A stretch of 64,000 bases of DNA from Tridacna crocea (Eukaryota; Mollusca; Bivalvia; Cardiida; Cardiidae), in the NCBI GenBank assembly GCA_943736015.1, contig OX031058.1, positions 883,001 through 947,000 on the forward strand. Direction: 5' to 3'. Position 1 is the stretch's first letter. Every line of letters begins with the position of its first letter. Under the pieces are notes generated by a model. That model saw only the letters and a list, made by a program, of their open reading frames with translations. It was not told where the DNA came from and made no database searches. Of this stretch, positions 33,960 to 46,400 are shown in pieces. The translations under genes and the position numbers were made by a program.

Positions 33960-34797
33960 TAACCCAGGATTCGAAATTCCCACATATTTACTCGCAAAAT
34001 GCAAGCCAGAATTGGAAAATGCGAGTTGAAATTTCCAGCACTTGCAAAAAAATGCGAGTGAAAATTACTGAAGAACAGTTACTGAATGTACGAAATTTCA
34101 TATGTGAATACAAAAAAGGTAATTCTTTTCATTCTGGATAAACATCGGTATTGGTCATATCGCACTGAGAATACCCTTCGACGGTTGTTGATAATTTTAC
34201 ATGTCGCCATTGAAGTCTCCAAGTTGTCGTTCGTTATCCGACTTTCGTGAGGCAAGTGCGTTCGTCTGCACTCACAGCCGATACTGAGGTTTTGCGTTTT
34301 TTATACAGAAAAAAACGGTAGGCGATTTCAATCTCTGATTTGAAACAAAAACATTGGTCAATCTTTCATGAAAAGATAAATCATTATGCACAAATAGCTA
34401 CGAGAAGCAAGTCGGACTTGTTGGACTCGCTAACCAGTTACCGGAGACACGCAGATATTCGGATGTGACACGTCCGTATTTCATTTACAAAATCGTCCAC
34501 CATTGTAAGTTTCATAGAAATTTAACTTGGCATTAGAACAGAAATTCAACTGGAATTGAATCGATTGTTAAATGAGGGTTTTAATGTCGATTAACATTCC
34601 TTCTCTTTGGTTGTTGTCTTGGTTGACAGGTTACGTAATAGAATAGAATTGAACATGAATTCGTTCTTTACAACTGGTAGGCAAGCTGAGCTTAAAAAAA
34701 ATGTGAGTCCAATTTTAATTTTGCAAGTGGAAATAAAAGTTACTTGCTAAAATTTGCAAGTGAATAAAAAAATGAAATTCGAACCCTGTAACCAATC
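33960..34797. mobile_element. Possible degenerate TIR element, about 840 bp
   Basis: GGTTAACCCAGGATTCGAAA at the left and its rough complement (GAAATTCGAACCCTGTAACC) at the right, followed inward by TTTGCAAGT-type blocks. The interior 34180-34510 is CpG-richer. Confidence 0.5.
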
Positions 34798-35183
34798 AAA
34801 TTATGATGCATAATGAGCATTCTAACTTGCCTAGTCAACCCAAGACCAGTAGGCAAGATTCATACAGAATGGTATGCTACCTAGTACAGATAACAGTAAA
34901 CTGTCCCCAAAGGCGATGTTACTTTTTGACTGGTCGCCTCTGGGTACAGAGACAATCAGGACAAAATCAGTTGAAAGTTCCGCACAGATTTTGTGCGCAA
35001 GTTTGAACTCTTATAATTTCACAAATAGAGCACAAAACCAGGATTTAAACGTACATGTTACTTGTGTATTCAATATTCCTTCATTTGAAATACAAATACT
35101 TTCACATTAAATGCTGAACGTGAGAAAAAACATGTATTTCATCAGTTACTCGAGTTGTTTACGTTCCTAAAAATATATACTCC

Positions 35184-35350
35184 GGTGATCTTTTTCATAT
35201 TTGGACATTTATTGTACACTGTACCGTCTCAAGTCCATTGTAAAATTTGATGAAACAGAAAGTCAGTATACTGCTGTATATTCGCAAAATTTACAATGGA
35301 CTTGAGACGGTACGGTGTACAATAAATGTCCAAATATGAAAAAGATCACC
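35184..35350. mobile_element. Near-perfect inverted repeat, young
   Basis: Arms of about 64 bp starting GGTGATCTTTTTCATATTTG, with very few mismatches, around a 36-bp spacer. A diverged half copy lies at 37985-38040. Confidence 0.85.
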
Positions 35351-35354
35351 AGGG

Positions 35355-36840
35355 CGTCTCATTATTGAGACTAGTATGCTACCCTATTTTTTTTCATGAA
35401 TAAACAACTTCCACTTAAGCTTTGATAGTGCACATTTATTGTAACTTTACATGCAGCAGTTAATCACAGTATTGGAAAATAATACATGGGTGTCCTCTCA
35501 GTTGTAGTTAATTTTTGGTGAGACTACCACAATACTTGCGAGGTCCATCCTAAAAGACTAAATGCCATAAAACAGGCTGTATCACCATTTGGACTATTAC
35601 AAACTCTTATATCTAATGGATTTTTTTCATATGCTTCCTGTTGAATAGATGAGCATATTAGATATAGATTTTGGTTTTAATGACGATTTCTCCCCAAAAT
35701 TATTTTTGGACGATGTATCCTAGGAACGATTTATCCAAGGGACGCATATCTCCTTCAGCCTTTTTTGGCTACGTACTTACCGGCAAAGCCTGTCTATATC
35801 TGGGTGGCCCATAAGTAAAATACGTAGCCCTTGACAGTTTCTGAAGTTCCCTTGCTGGAATTAGGCGGCTGACCGCAGACCTCGTTACTCCTATCATTTT
35901 GTTTACCTGCAAGGTCAAGAACAGGAAGTTGAAGTTTTGCTGAAAATGACGTCAGGTACTAAATTTTTGAGAGCTTTTATATCTCTCCGCATGCGAATAA
36001 TTAATTAACATCGCTAATTTCCTTAAATCTTGGTAGGAACCCTTTACATTTATTAAGACCTATTGTATTATGACTAAAAATAAGTAATGTGAGGATGTAT
36101 GGTCTACTATTACAGCACAAATCATTTCTTCACTAGAAAGTAGTCCCGAATATGATAGATATGTTCAAAGGCTCTTCGGTAAACAGTAATGTCTTGATGT
36201 GGAATACTCTTCAGTCAGAAACCGATGGAATGCGACCGCCCTTATTAACTGAACAACATTGAGTTATGGTAAAAACAGCCATATGCTTATGAATGCTTCA
36301 TTGTCTGTGATGCATTTGCAAAATATCTATAGCTTTAATACAACAAAATGACATAGTTCAGATCTTCCCCACCCACTCATTTTTTTTTTCCAAACAGAAA
36401 CTGTGAAATAGCCGACTCTGTCAAAAAGTCGTGAGGAACTGATAGTCATACCTGATGAAATGGTATTAAGTCTGATGACATTTTGAAAGTGCTCCTACTT
36501 GTTAAATATCTATAGGGCCTGGATCTGTTAATATTGATATATCCTGTGTTTGGAAGGTAGCCTCTATGTTGATACTTTTGGTGATTGCATATTGCCTCTC
36601 CAAATTTAACCCTTGGGATACTCAGTGCAACTCACTGACCTTTTATGGACAGTGTGAATCAAGATCTTTGATCCTCCCTGTTGGATCATGAGTTATTTTT
36701 CTGAAACAAAAAAGTTTTAAATAGCATTATTTGGAACTATTTATTCATTTGAAAGTTTCATTTAACTTCTCTAGCAGGATACTGGTTGAGGCAGGTTTGA
36801 TAATAGAGAAGTTAGTTAAAGTGGACTTTCCAGTCAATTG
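35355..36840. other. No gene seen
   Basis: No convincing exon. A weak family H-like stretch lies at 36608-36720. Confidence 0.4.
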
Positions 36841-36844
36841 ATCA

Positions 36845-37220
36845 GAGTCTGTGATTACGTATTCGTAAAAGATATTTTCTACATTGCTACTTTATAGAGC
36901 GTAATACTAGTTTCCTGATATCAGTGCTGGTGATGCGTCATTTAACCCTTTACCAGACGACAAAATTTTAGACTGGTTCAAATTGAAAGCATTTGCAGAC
37001 GACAAAATAAAGGTGACTGAAAAATTGAAATTTGTTCTGGGAAGGGTAGAAAACACTGTGGGAAAAGGAGAAAATGCTGGTTACCAGCATTTTCTCCTTT
37101 TCCCACAGTGTTTTCAAAAGGCTTCTTTCTCAGGGGCGTCAAAAGTAGGGATTGTGTGGTAATGGGATAACACAGGTCATATCTTGGAAGAATATGACAT
37201 ACGCAGACAACGAGTGTTAA
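36845..37220 (-). mobile_element. Family E element split by a TTAA-hairpin element
   Basis: Left piece to GGTGATGCGTCAT; right piece from CACAGGTCATATCTTGGAAG to GCAGACAACG. Together they match the end of other E copies. Confidence 0.75.
36946..37166 (+). mobile_element. TTAA-hairpin element A inserted in family E
   Basis: Flanks TTAA (36942-36945) and ATAA (37167-37170). Outer arm pair CACTGTGGG/CCCACAGTG is matched; the core is perfect. Confidence 0.87.
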
Positions 37221-37312
37221 CTGCATCTTGACAGCTTTGTCAATCACTATGACTATGTACATCATGTTGTTAATTATTCAATTCTTAAATTTCTTGAGAA
37301 AAAAAAAGTTAA

Positions 37313-37526
37313 ACCTTTACCACACTATGACAACTTTTAACGTGCCTGAGGAAGTAGCCTTTTATAAACATTGTGGGAAAAGGAGAAAATGCCAGCATTT
37401 TCTCCTTTTCCCACAAAGACTTTTATCCTATCAAAGAAAAGTAACACCATTTGAGCCACTTTGAAATTGTCATATGCAAATGCTTTCAATTTGAGTAGGT
37501 CTTAAATGTTGCCATGTGGTAAAGGG
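37313..37526 (-). mobile_element. TTAA-hairpin element A with shortened hairpin tip
   Basis: Left TTAA 37309-37312; right TTGA. The tip is AAAATGCCAGCATTTT, lacking the usual TGGTAACCA loop. Confidence 0.8.
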
Positions 37527-37585
37527 TTGAACTGATTTATATCATTAAGGAAAGCATGATTATGTTCACAAGAAATAGATCTAAG

Positions 37586-37893
37586 CCCATGCGCGGATCC
37601 AGATATCTTTCTCAGGGGGGTCCCAGCGAAAACGCACTCGTCTTATTATATGATAATTTGATTTCCGGATTTCAGTGGATTTAAGCCGTTTACAAGAAAA
37701 GTCAACGTTTCCAGTTCTAACCATGAGGAGGTCTCCACATTTAGAACCTTTTTTTTTTTTCAAATTCATGACTGTATTTTACATAAATGCTGTGCAATAT
37801 CAAACCAGTACCATTTCATGAATCCAATGACCACATTTTTGCCAAAATTCCAGGGGGGTCTGGACCCCAGGTCCCCCCCTCTGGATCCGCCTA
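37586..37893. mobile_element. TIR element with GCGGATCCAGA ends
   Basis: GCGGATCCAGA at the left is exactly complemented by TCTGGATCCGC at the right. GGGGGGTC-rich subterminal blocks are also inverted. Non-coding, about 300 bp. Confidence 0.75.
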
Positions 37894-38114
37894 TGTAAGC
37901 CTGACACAGGGTGTGCAAATCATCATGGTGGCCCTAAACTACATAATTAGCATATTTCGAGTACAGTAGTCTCAATATAAATAAAATGCTCCAGTGATTT
38001 TTTTTCATATATGGGCATTTATTGTGCACAACAATCCTTACGTTATGTACAATCACATACAGTATAAAATTTAATGTATGTGATTAACATTGGAAATAGA
38101 AACATAATGTACAG

Positions 38115-38310
38115 CAGAGCTCAAGAGAGAGGAAGTGATTTTAATTTCAACATCCAAAATATTAATTATTCTCCACCGAGCCCAAAGTTGTTGATACTCA
38201 TTAGAATTGTCTCATCCAGACGATTCTAATGAGTACCCACAACATAGGGTTTTAAAGAGAAATAACCACCTTAAAATACCATCACTCTTATCTGGAGCTC
38301 TGGTACAGGC
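38115..38310. mobile_element. Family G palindrome
   Basis: Family G elements (about 190 bp) have inverted AGAGCTCCAGATAGAGGG ends and a central inverted repeat around TACTCATTAGAATCGTCTC. This copy is centred near 38218. Confidence 0.75.
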
Positions 38311-38423
38311 TATAATAGGTATTAGTTGGCTAAAAAGCAATGGTCTGAGTCATTACCCACGAAGTTGCCTACAAGTATCCAAAATGTTTCGGATGGCCAA
38401 AAGTGCTTATTCAAAATAAAAAA

Positions 38424-38686
38424 TGAGCCATGTTCTATGAATAAAGGGGATTAATGCATCTGCATGAAATACTGATTCATGTCAGCCTCCTCACTCCGTG
38501 CAGGCTGACCACGGCCTAAACTTTTCGGCTATTGGTCAATTTTTTGTATGTCCAAGGACAAGTGTACTGCATGATTAAGTGGGTTGTTAAAAATATGGCT
38601 GATTTAGATCAGTGATTATGTGATCATTTGCTTGGTATCACGCATCACGGAGATGCATTAAGCCCCATTTTGTCAGAGCACAGGTT
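38424..38686. mobile_element. Family C element
   Basis: TGAGCCATGTTCTATGAATA start; end GATGCATTAAGCCCCATTTT. Confidence 0.78.
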
Positions 38687-38689
38687 TTT

Positions 38690-39604
38690 CCTTGACGCAC
38701 GATTTTGTGCGTTTTGATGCATTTTTAAGGAAAATGACCCACATTTTTTTCAGTAATGCATCATGGTGGACTCACAAATACAATAAGAGGTAATAATGAT
38801 CGTATATACTTCTGACACTGTTACATTGTGAGCAGATGAAAAATCTAGAGTACGAAGGGAAAATGGGACGAAACACTGGACTGTGTATTGATTTTACTAA
38901 AATACCGTCGGTCTTTAATCGGGTCTAAACTAAACCAGTCGATCTCAAATGAAAACAATATGTTTCCTGTCAAAATGGACGTCATTCTTGCTGTCTGCAA
39001 GGAGGAAGAGCCCTTAAACAAAGATCAGACAATACTGTGGCTGGTAAGAGCACCCAGAACATCATTTCAAGGTCTCAAGGGTTCACTGTAAAATAGCTAG
39101 AGATACACTTTGTTATTCTTTGAAAACGGTGGCATGAACGCAACCTGCGTGTCAACAAAACACAAGAATCGGTCATTTATCTAATTGGTTAAATAGTTCG
39201 TTTTCGGCCGAAACAGATAATTTTTATCAAGAAAAATAACAGAGACTTCCCACACGACAACAAGCTTTCTTCGCGAACGAAATGATCGATTCTAGTGATA
39301 AAAACAAAATAACCCTTAACCATAGCGAGAGGCTACACATAAAAGAACACATACTTTCACAAATAGTAGCTTTTGTTTAAGTGTTTTAGGGAATTAAATT
39401 TTGTTGTGACCCCCACAAATTCCAAAATGACCCCATTATTTTTGAGTAGGGGGTCACAATGACCCCCTATTTTTGTGGCCGAGGGAAAACCCTGAGAGCA
39501 TGTCTTAAATATATAATTCTGTCTTTGTTTTTTGCACTGAATAACAAACCATACTTTGGAATAGGTAACTAACCCTGACTTTGTCAGAAAAAGAATAGAT
39601 ATTA
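38690..39604. other. Mostly unassigned sequence upstream of the zinc-finger gene
   Basis: Contains a small inverted repeat of GTGACCCCC/GGGGGTCAC at 39408-39460. I cannot place a promoter. Confidence 0.4.
38888..39043 (+). other. Possible non-coding upstream exon (weak)
   Basis: An open stretch ends at a good donor, CTGTGGCTG/GTAAGAGC. If spliced to 40281 its frame hits TAA before the main ATG, so it could only be 5' UTR. No other support. Confidence 0.15.
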
Positions 39605-39608
39605 TTAA

Positions 39609-39828
39609 CCCTTTCCCAAACAAGCCTTGGTTTTTACGTGTCTGCAGAAAAAGTCTTTTGAAAACACTGTGGGAAAATGAGAAATTGCTCATAACGAGCA
39701 ATTTCTCCTTTTCCCACAGTGTTTTCTACCCTTTTTGAGAACTTTCTGCCATTTTCTCCAAATCTAAAATTGTCGTCTGCAAACTCTTTTGGTTTGGAAG
39801 GTTCCAAAATTTATCGTTTGGGAAAAGG
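39609..39828 (-). mobile_element. TTAA-hairpin element B
   Basis: TTAA at 39605-39608 and 39829-39832. Core centred on GCTCATAACGAGC. Confidence 0.87.
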
Positions 39829-40004
39829 TTAAAGATTATGACAAGCATTTGTTTCCTATTCTTACAGTGTTTTCAAAAGCACCAAATCATGCATCTGCAA
39901 ATTCTGTATCTGGGAAATTTTTATTAAAACGTTTTACCATAACAATTAGAAGACTGTATCTGTATTAAACCCCTGTATCCCTCACTTTTGGTACTAAGAG
40001 TAAA

Positions 40005-40140
40005 TACCAGAGCTCTAGATAAGAGGGAGTGATGGTTTTCTAAATCTATTATTTCTCTTCCAAACCATATGTTGTGTGTACTCATTAGAATCGTTTTGTT
40101 GAGACGATTCTAATGAGTACCCATAGCATAGGGTTTTGCT
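40005..40140. mobile_element. Family G palindrome
   Basis: ACCAGAGCTCTAGATAAGAG start; centre near 40100. The right arm is truncated before the 5' UTR exon. Confidence 0.7.
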
Positions 40141-40280
40141 GAGAAATCAGCTTGAGCTTTGTAATACGTGCAAAAATCTCCAGCTGAAAAAAGCACAGCA
40201 CATCCAGCTGTTATTCTTGTAACTTTAGAAAGATTTATTGTTGTGTGAAATGCATCATTTTTTCTTTTATATTTTGACAG

Positions 40281-40314
40281 GACACAGTTCATGTAATAGA
40301 AAATTAATGAGCCA
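40281..40314 (+). promoter_or_regulatory. 5' UTR with start-stop uORF and overlapping uORF
   Basis: Upstream of the chosen ATG are ATGTAA at 40291-40296 and a second ATG at 40307. The second reads 12 codons in another frame and stops at TAG 40343-40345, overlapping the main start. TAG at 40297 is in frame with the main ORF. The extent of the UTR is inferred from the acceptor at 40280. Confidence 0.45.
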
Positions 40315-40450
40315 ATGGACCCTGGGAATCATTCAGGTCTGGTAGCGTCACCAGAAATGGCAATGCCAGGAAACCTGGATATTTTAGCACAAACAGCTGC
40401 ATCCCAGTCTGTCGATACTGGTAGTCTTCAAGATAACTCATCTTTTCCAG
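40315..40450 (+). CDS. Zinc-finger gene exon 1 (start codon)
   Basis: It begins [18 protein letters not shown] and ends at TTTTCCAG/GTAAAA, phase 1. The exon probably begins at an acceptor TTTTGACAG ending at 40280, so 40281-40314 would be 5' UTR and further non-coding exons would lie upstream. Confidence 0.75.
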
Positions 40451-43400
40451 GTAAAAAAAAGTCATTACTGATTATATCAGTAGTCTTTTGCCACAACTTA
40501 TCAATTGCTTTAGCTTACAGTTTTGGCGCAGCAGTTATAAATGTTTTGAGATAGTCAAATTCTGAAATAGAAATTACAAAATGAGGAATTGTATTTAGAT
40601 TTATAAATGACAGTGGAAAAAAGTGAATCCTTAACCCATTAGCAGACAACAAATTTTTGCCTTGAGCAAATTGAAAGCATCTGCAGACGACAATTTCAGT
40701 GTTGTCCAAATTGAAAGCATCTGCAGACGATGATTACATTCTCGCTCAAATGGTGCAATTTTTCCATAACAGGGTAGAAAACAGTGTAGGAAAAGGAGAA
40801 AATGCTGGACTTGTATCAAGATTGCCAAATCATAGCCCTGGGGCCGTTCCTGTGATATCCCATTTTATAAAGGCCTGAATAGAGGCCTGAATAGAGAACA
40901 GTTTAACAGTGAGTTATGCTGTGTGAAAAGGGGGCTTAATGCATCTGCAAAACGTATCAACCAAGGTCAGCTTGCGCAGTACCCATCGGCCTCAATTATG
41001 GGCAGAAACTTTGCATCATATTTTCTTTATCCTCAAGGACTCGTATGATTTATTTGGTTGTTTAACCCTTTCCCAAACAAGCCCTGGTTTTTATGTGTCT
41101 GCAGTTAAAGTCTTTTGAAAACACTATGGGAAAAGGAGAAATTGCTCGTAACAAGCAATTTCTCCTTTTCCCATAGTGTTTTCTACCCTTTCTGAGAACT
41201 TTCTGCCATTTTCTCCAAATCTAAAATTGTCGTCTGCAAACTCTTGCGGTTTGGAAGGGTCCAAAATCTGTCGTTTAGGAAAGGGTTAAAAAAAAAAAGT
41301 GGATATTATAGATCGATAAGAATCGTGAATCACTGAGATGCATGTATACAAGCCCCCTTTTGTCAGAGCATGGCTCAAATCATTTTTTGTGGTACACAAA
41401 GTTGATATAACTTGATCTTTTGTACTGATTGAGGAAAATAACTACTGTTCACACACAATAGATACATATATCATTTACCACCTTTGATTATCAAACTGCT
41501 TTATTACACGAATGTCGGCTTTTAAAGATTTTTGGATAGAAAATGTTCAGTTTTCAAAGAGACAGATTTATTTGGATGTCAGCAGTTTAGTTTAACCCTT
41601 TCCCAAACGACAAGTTTTAGAATCTTCCAAACTGAAAGAGTTTGCAGACAACAATTTTAAATTTGATCAAATGGTAGAAAGTTCTTCTAAAGGGTAGAAA
41701 ACACTGTGGGAAAAGGAGAAATTGCTTGTTACGAGCAATTTCTCCTTTTCCCACAGTGTTTTCAAAGGACTTGTACTGTTCTGAAATCTTTTTGTCAAAG
41801 TACTCTTTTTTGCTGTTCACCTATAATTGGTACATGTATGAGCATTGAGCAATACTTATTTCTGTACCAAACGACAAAATTATAGACTGTCCAAATTGAA
41901 AGTATTTGCAGACTCAAAAAATGAAACTTGACTTTCAACTAGTAGAAAATATTCTGGGAAATGAAGAAAATGCTGGTTACCAGCATTTTCTTCTTATCCC
42001 ACAATATTTTCACATTTTTCAGAGGGATTCTTCCTCAGGATCGTGAAAACCAGGGATATTTTCTTTATGAAAGTCTATTCATAGACTTCTTATAATTAAT
42101 GTCGCTATCAATGCAATTGGTTGTATTGGGGTTTAACGCCATTTTAACAGCTAAGGTCATATCATGGCGGTCGGTGACGCACATGTGTTTCCTGGCTTTC
42201 TCATACCGGTACTTACACAACTTTCTTTCCAAAGCCACCGACTACTTTTCTCACGTGCTTCAGCAGAGGTGAGAGGCGAAAATACGCCGGTAAGAAAGTT
42301 TGCCTCAACAGGGTATCGAACTCGCAACCACCAGGTCATGAGTCTGACACTCACTATCAATGCAATTAAGTGCATGAAACATTTACATGTATTTAAACAA
42401 ACAATAGAGTGAGACAGTGCCATCTTGACTTTCTTATTGTGCATTTGAGATTTAAATTTAAATGCATTGTTTTACTTTTGGTTACAATTGGGGCTTTAAA
42501 TAAAAGCTAAGGAACAAATTAATGAACACTTCTATGTTACCTATATTGCCAAACAACAAAATTTTAGACAAATCCATTCAGAAAGCATTTTTCAGACAAG
42601 AAATTGAAAATTGAGATCTGTTTTTAGGAAGTGTAGGAAAAAAAACAGGAAAAAATGGAGAAAATGCAGGTTACCAGCACAATTTTTATTACGCATAATG
42701 TTTTCTAAATGCTTCTTCCATGTTAAAACTTTGGATTTTGGGCAAAATGGGTCAAGGGATCAGGTAGCTCCAGATATGAGGGGAGTGATGGTATTCCAAA
42801 GTCATTATTTTTCTCCGAAACCCTATGTTGTGGGAACTCATTAGAATCGTCTGGATGAGACAATTCTAATGAGTACCCACGCCCTAGGGTTTAGCAGAGA
42901 ACAATTCATATTTTCAATTTTGAAACTAAAACCACTTCCTGTACATGTGACAATTCTAATGAGTACCCACGCCATAGGTTTAGCAGAGAACAATTTATAT
43001 TTTCAATTTTTAAACTAAAACCACTTCCTGTACATGTATCATGAGCTCTGAGGACGGAATTCAGGATGCACATCGGATGTAAAAACTTCCTGCAGCCAAT
43101 ATTGATTTATTTGTTTGATGTTTAGTGACATCCTCAACCTAAATTTAGTTACATTACATCAACCAGAGCACCTATCCATGTTTTCCTGGACTTTCTGTAC
43201 GAAGGTAACATCTTTACCCTTTAACCAGATTTGACAAACTTAATAAAAGAGAAGTCTGTTGAAAACATCATGGAAAAAGATAAATGCTGGTTAATAACAT
43301 TTTTTCCTTTTCCTACAATGTTTTGAACTAATAACAGGAAAATCCAGTCATTTTAATTTGTTGTCTGCAAACAATTTCAGTTAAGACGAGTCTAAAATTT

Positions 43401-46400
43401 TATTGTTTGGGGTAAAGAGGTGAGAAATCGATGCACCTGTAATTTATTCTTTTACTCTTTGCACAATCATTCAGTGCCCCAGATAGAGGGAGTGATTTTG
43501 CTTCCAAAATTGAAAATATTAAGTATTCTCTGTTAAACCCTATGTTGTGGGTACTGATTAGAATCGCCTCAATGAGGCGATTCTAATGAGTACCCACAAC
43601 ATAGGGTTTTTAAGAGAAGTAGTAGATTTAGAATCCCATTTCTCACTCTTATTTGGAACTCTGATTATTTACAGGTCTGTCTGTCCTGAGACTCAGTGAG
43701 AATGCGCCAGTTACCTTGCCATTACTTAACCAGCCAATCAGAATAGAGGGTCAGCCAGGTGGACCAATGCTGAGTCAGACACAGATCCAAAAGCTTCTCG
43801 GATCTTCGGAACCTGATAAGGGATTGTCTCCGGGCCCTCTGTCCATCATAACAACTACAGGATTCAGTGAGCCCGGTCAGCCAAGTCCCGCATCTCTAGC
43901 TCACAATGCCCAGATTTTACAATACAGGCAGTCTGTGACGAGTGGAGATGCAATGCTAAGTGCCATTAACTATAGTGACAATGAAATGTTACACGAGAAT
44001 TTTGATAATTTGGGAAATTTGGAAGACGGTCTGCTTGGAGGCATGGGAAATCCATCTAGACTGTCGGAGAACCCGACTGGTGAAACATTTAACCTTTTTG
44101 ATGGAGACGGAGACTCTTTAACGATGGAGGCTCTTTCACCTGGGCTAATAATCAGTGACTCAGGAGGTCTGGCAGGAGTTAATACCGTGACAGATTCCAA
44201 TGACTCCAACCCTGGAGGTAGGTGTTTTAGATAATGGTCTATTATTTGTTAGCTTGTATCAGAGCTTCAGAAAAGAGGGAGTGATGGCATTCTAAATCCA
44301 TTATTTCTCTTCCAAACCCTATGTGTTGGGTACTCATTAGAATTGTATCATCAAGACGATTCTAATGAGTACCCACAACATAGGGTTTAGTGGAGAATTA
44401 TTAATATTTTCAATTTTGAAATCAGAATCACTGCCTCTATCTGGAGATGTGTTGCACTATTTTCAAAATTTTTTTCAGTTAATATGTAGGGGCCAGTCAC
44501 CTATCCATGCTCTCTGGAAAAAAATCCTTCCAAAGCCACTGGCTGCTTTCCCAAGTAAACATCTTTAAACTAATGATAAACCGTGAGAGAGGAATGAATC
44601 CTGTCACAATAGCTGTGTATCAGGAGTGTCCTAGGGCAAGACACTTCAAGCCGAGCTTAGTACTCCTGGAAACCAGGAGATGTGAATATGTTAGTTGTCG
44701 CCGCGGTATGACTGAAATAATGTTGAAAGCAGCATAAAACACCATTCAAACTAACAAACAAAATAGGCAATACACGATTCACATAAAAGTTTAATGGGGA
44801 CAGTGAAGCCGCATTGAAATTTTGTTGTCTCTGACTGTTGTGAATCAGACAAGTCTAAAACTTAATGATTTGGTAAATTATTTCTAATCCAATAGTAGAG
44901 CTTGTCCACAAAATGCATTTTTGTGTCACATTTCAGATCCTTCCTTGGCTGACGACAAGAAGAAACAACCTAGACCTAAAAAACCTTTAAAGGGTCAGGT
45001 GTCCCCAGGGAAGGGTGGTTCACTGGAGTGTAACCAGTGTCACAAAGTGTTTAACAACACAAGTGCCTTGGCTAAACACAAACTTACACACAGTGATGAG
45101 AGGAAATATGTCTGCACCATTTGTGAGAAGAAGTTCAAGAGACAGGACCACTTGTAAGTAATTTAGCCTTTTGTCAAATTATTGCATGTTTCGTCACTTG
45201 TCACAACACGGCCAATTGCTTATCAACATCAAATCTCGTCCATATAATGGTCGTTTCCATTTGAAATGCGAATCACATGATCTTTTACATTGCGTGCTAT
45301 AGTTAGTCTTTAGCAACGACATAAACAACCTTGATGAAGTTATCAACATCTGTTTATCTGCTGTGAAAACTTCAATTGGAATTGATAAACCACATTAAAT
45401 AATGAATATACGAACTGTCTGTCAACTCAACTGAAATATAGTTAGAAAGATTTCGATAGAAAATTGATACTCAAGTTTTCTTTTTTAAGAGGAGCCTCAC
45501 AATTTTCAGAACGGTAAACCAGTGTATTTCAGGGTATGTACCAGTCTGGTGCATATCAATGCACCAGATACAGCCAAGAGTTTTGATGGCTCCCATCACC
45601 CGAGGTATGCTGAAAGCTGTTTCATGTGACCCTGAACAAAAAGAACTGAGCTTTGCTCTGTGAAAAGGGGGCCAAATACATATGCGAAAAAGTATCGAAC
45701 CAGGTCAGCATGTGCGGATTGCGCGTGCTGACCTGGGCCGAAACTTTTTTTTTTTGCTGTTGGTCAATTTTGTGTATGTCCAAGGACCAGTCTACAACAT
45801 GATTAAGTCAGATATTAAAAAAAATGGCTCTTGTGAATCCATAATTATGTGACGACAAGGACTGGTATCATGCTTCATGGAGATGCATTAAGCCCTATTT
45901 AGCAAGAGCATAGCTTAGTTTATTTTAAAAATATTGTGGAAGATGAAGAAAATGCTATTTACAAGCTCTGTTTGTGACAAAAAGTTTAAGTGACACGACT
46001 GGGTTGTAAATGATTTAGCCCTGTGTCGAATTAAATGTACAATGTTTTGTTCTGACCTTGTACAAATAAAGATGTTTTGGAAAAGGAAGAAAATGCTTGT
46101 ACTTGGTACCATTTGTGAGAAAAAGTCCTAAACACTGGACTACTTTAATGTGAATATGGGTTTGTAAAACAATCATGTGTTCTTCACAATCCCGAAATCA
46201 AAAACGTTGAAAATACTGTGAGAAAAGAGGAATGTGCTGGTATACGTAGTTTTTCTCTTTGCTCACAATGTTTTCTGACCATTCGAAGACCGATTTCATT
46301 GTTTGAGCTACCTATAATTTGTTGTCTGCAGATGTTTTCATTTACATCCTTGGATAATTCTAAATCTTGCATTATTTGAGCAACATTTAAAATCATGCCA

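Noticed and set aside
33863..34141. 92-codon open frame
   Set aside because: It overlaps the end of a possible TIR element and shows no family motif.
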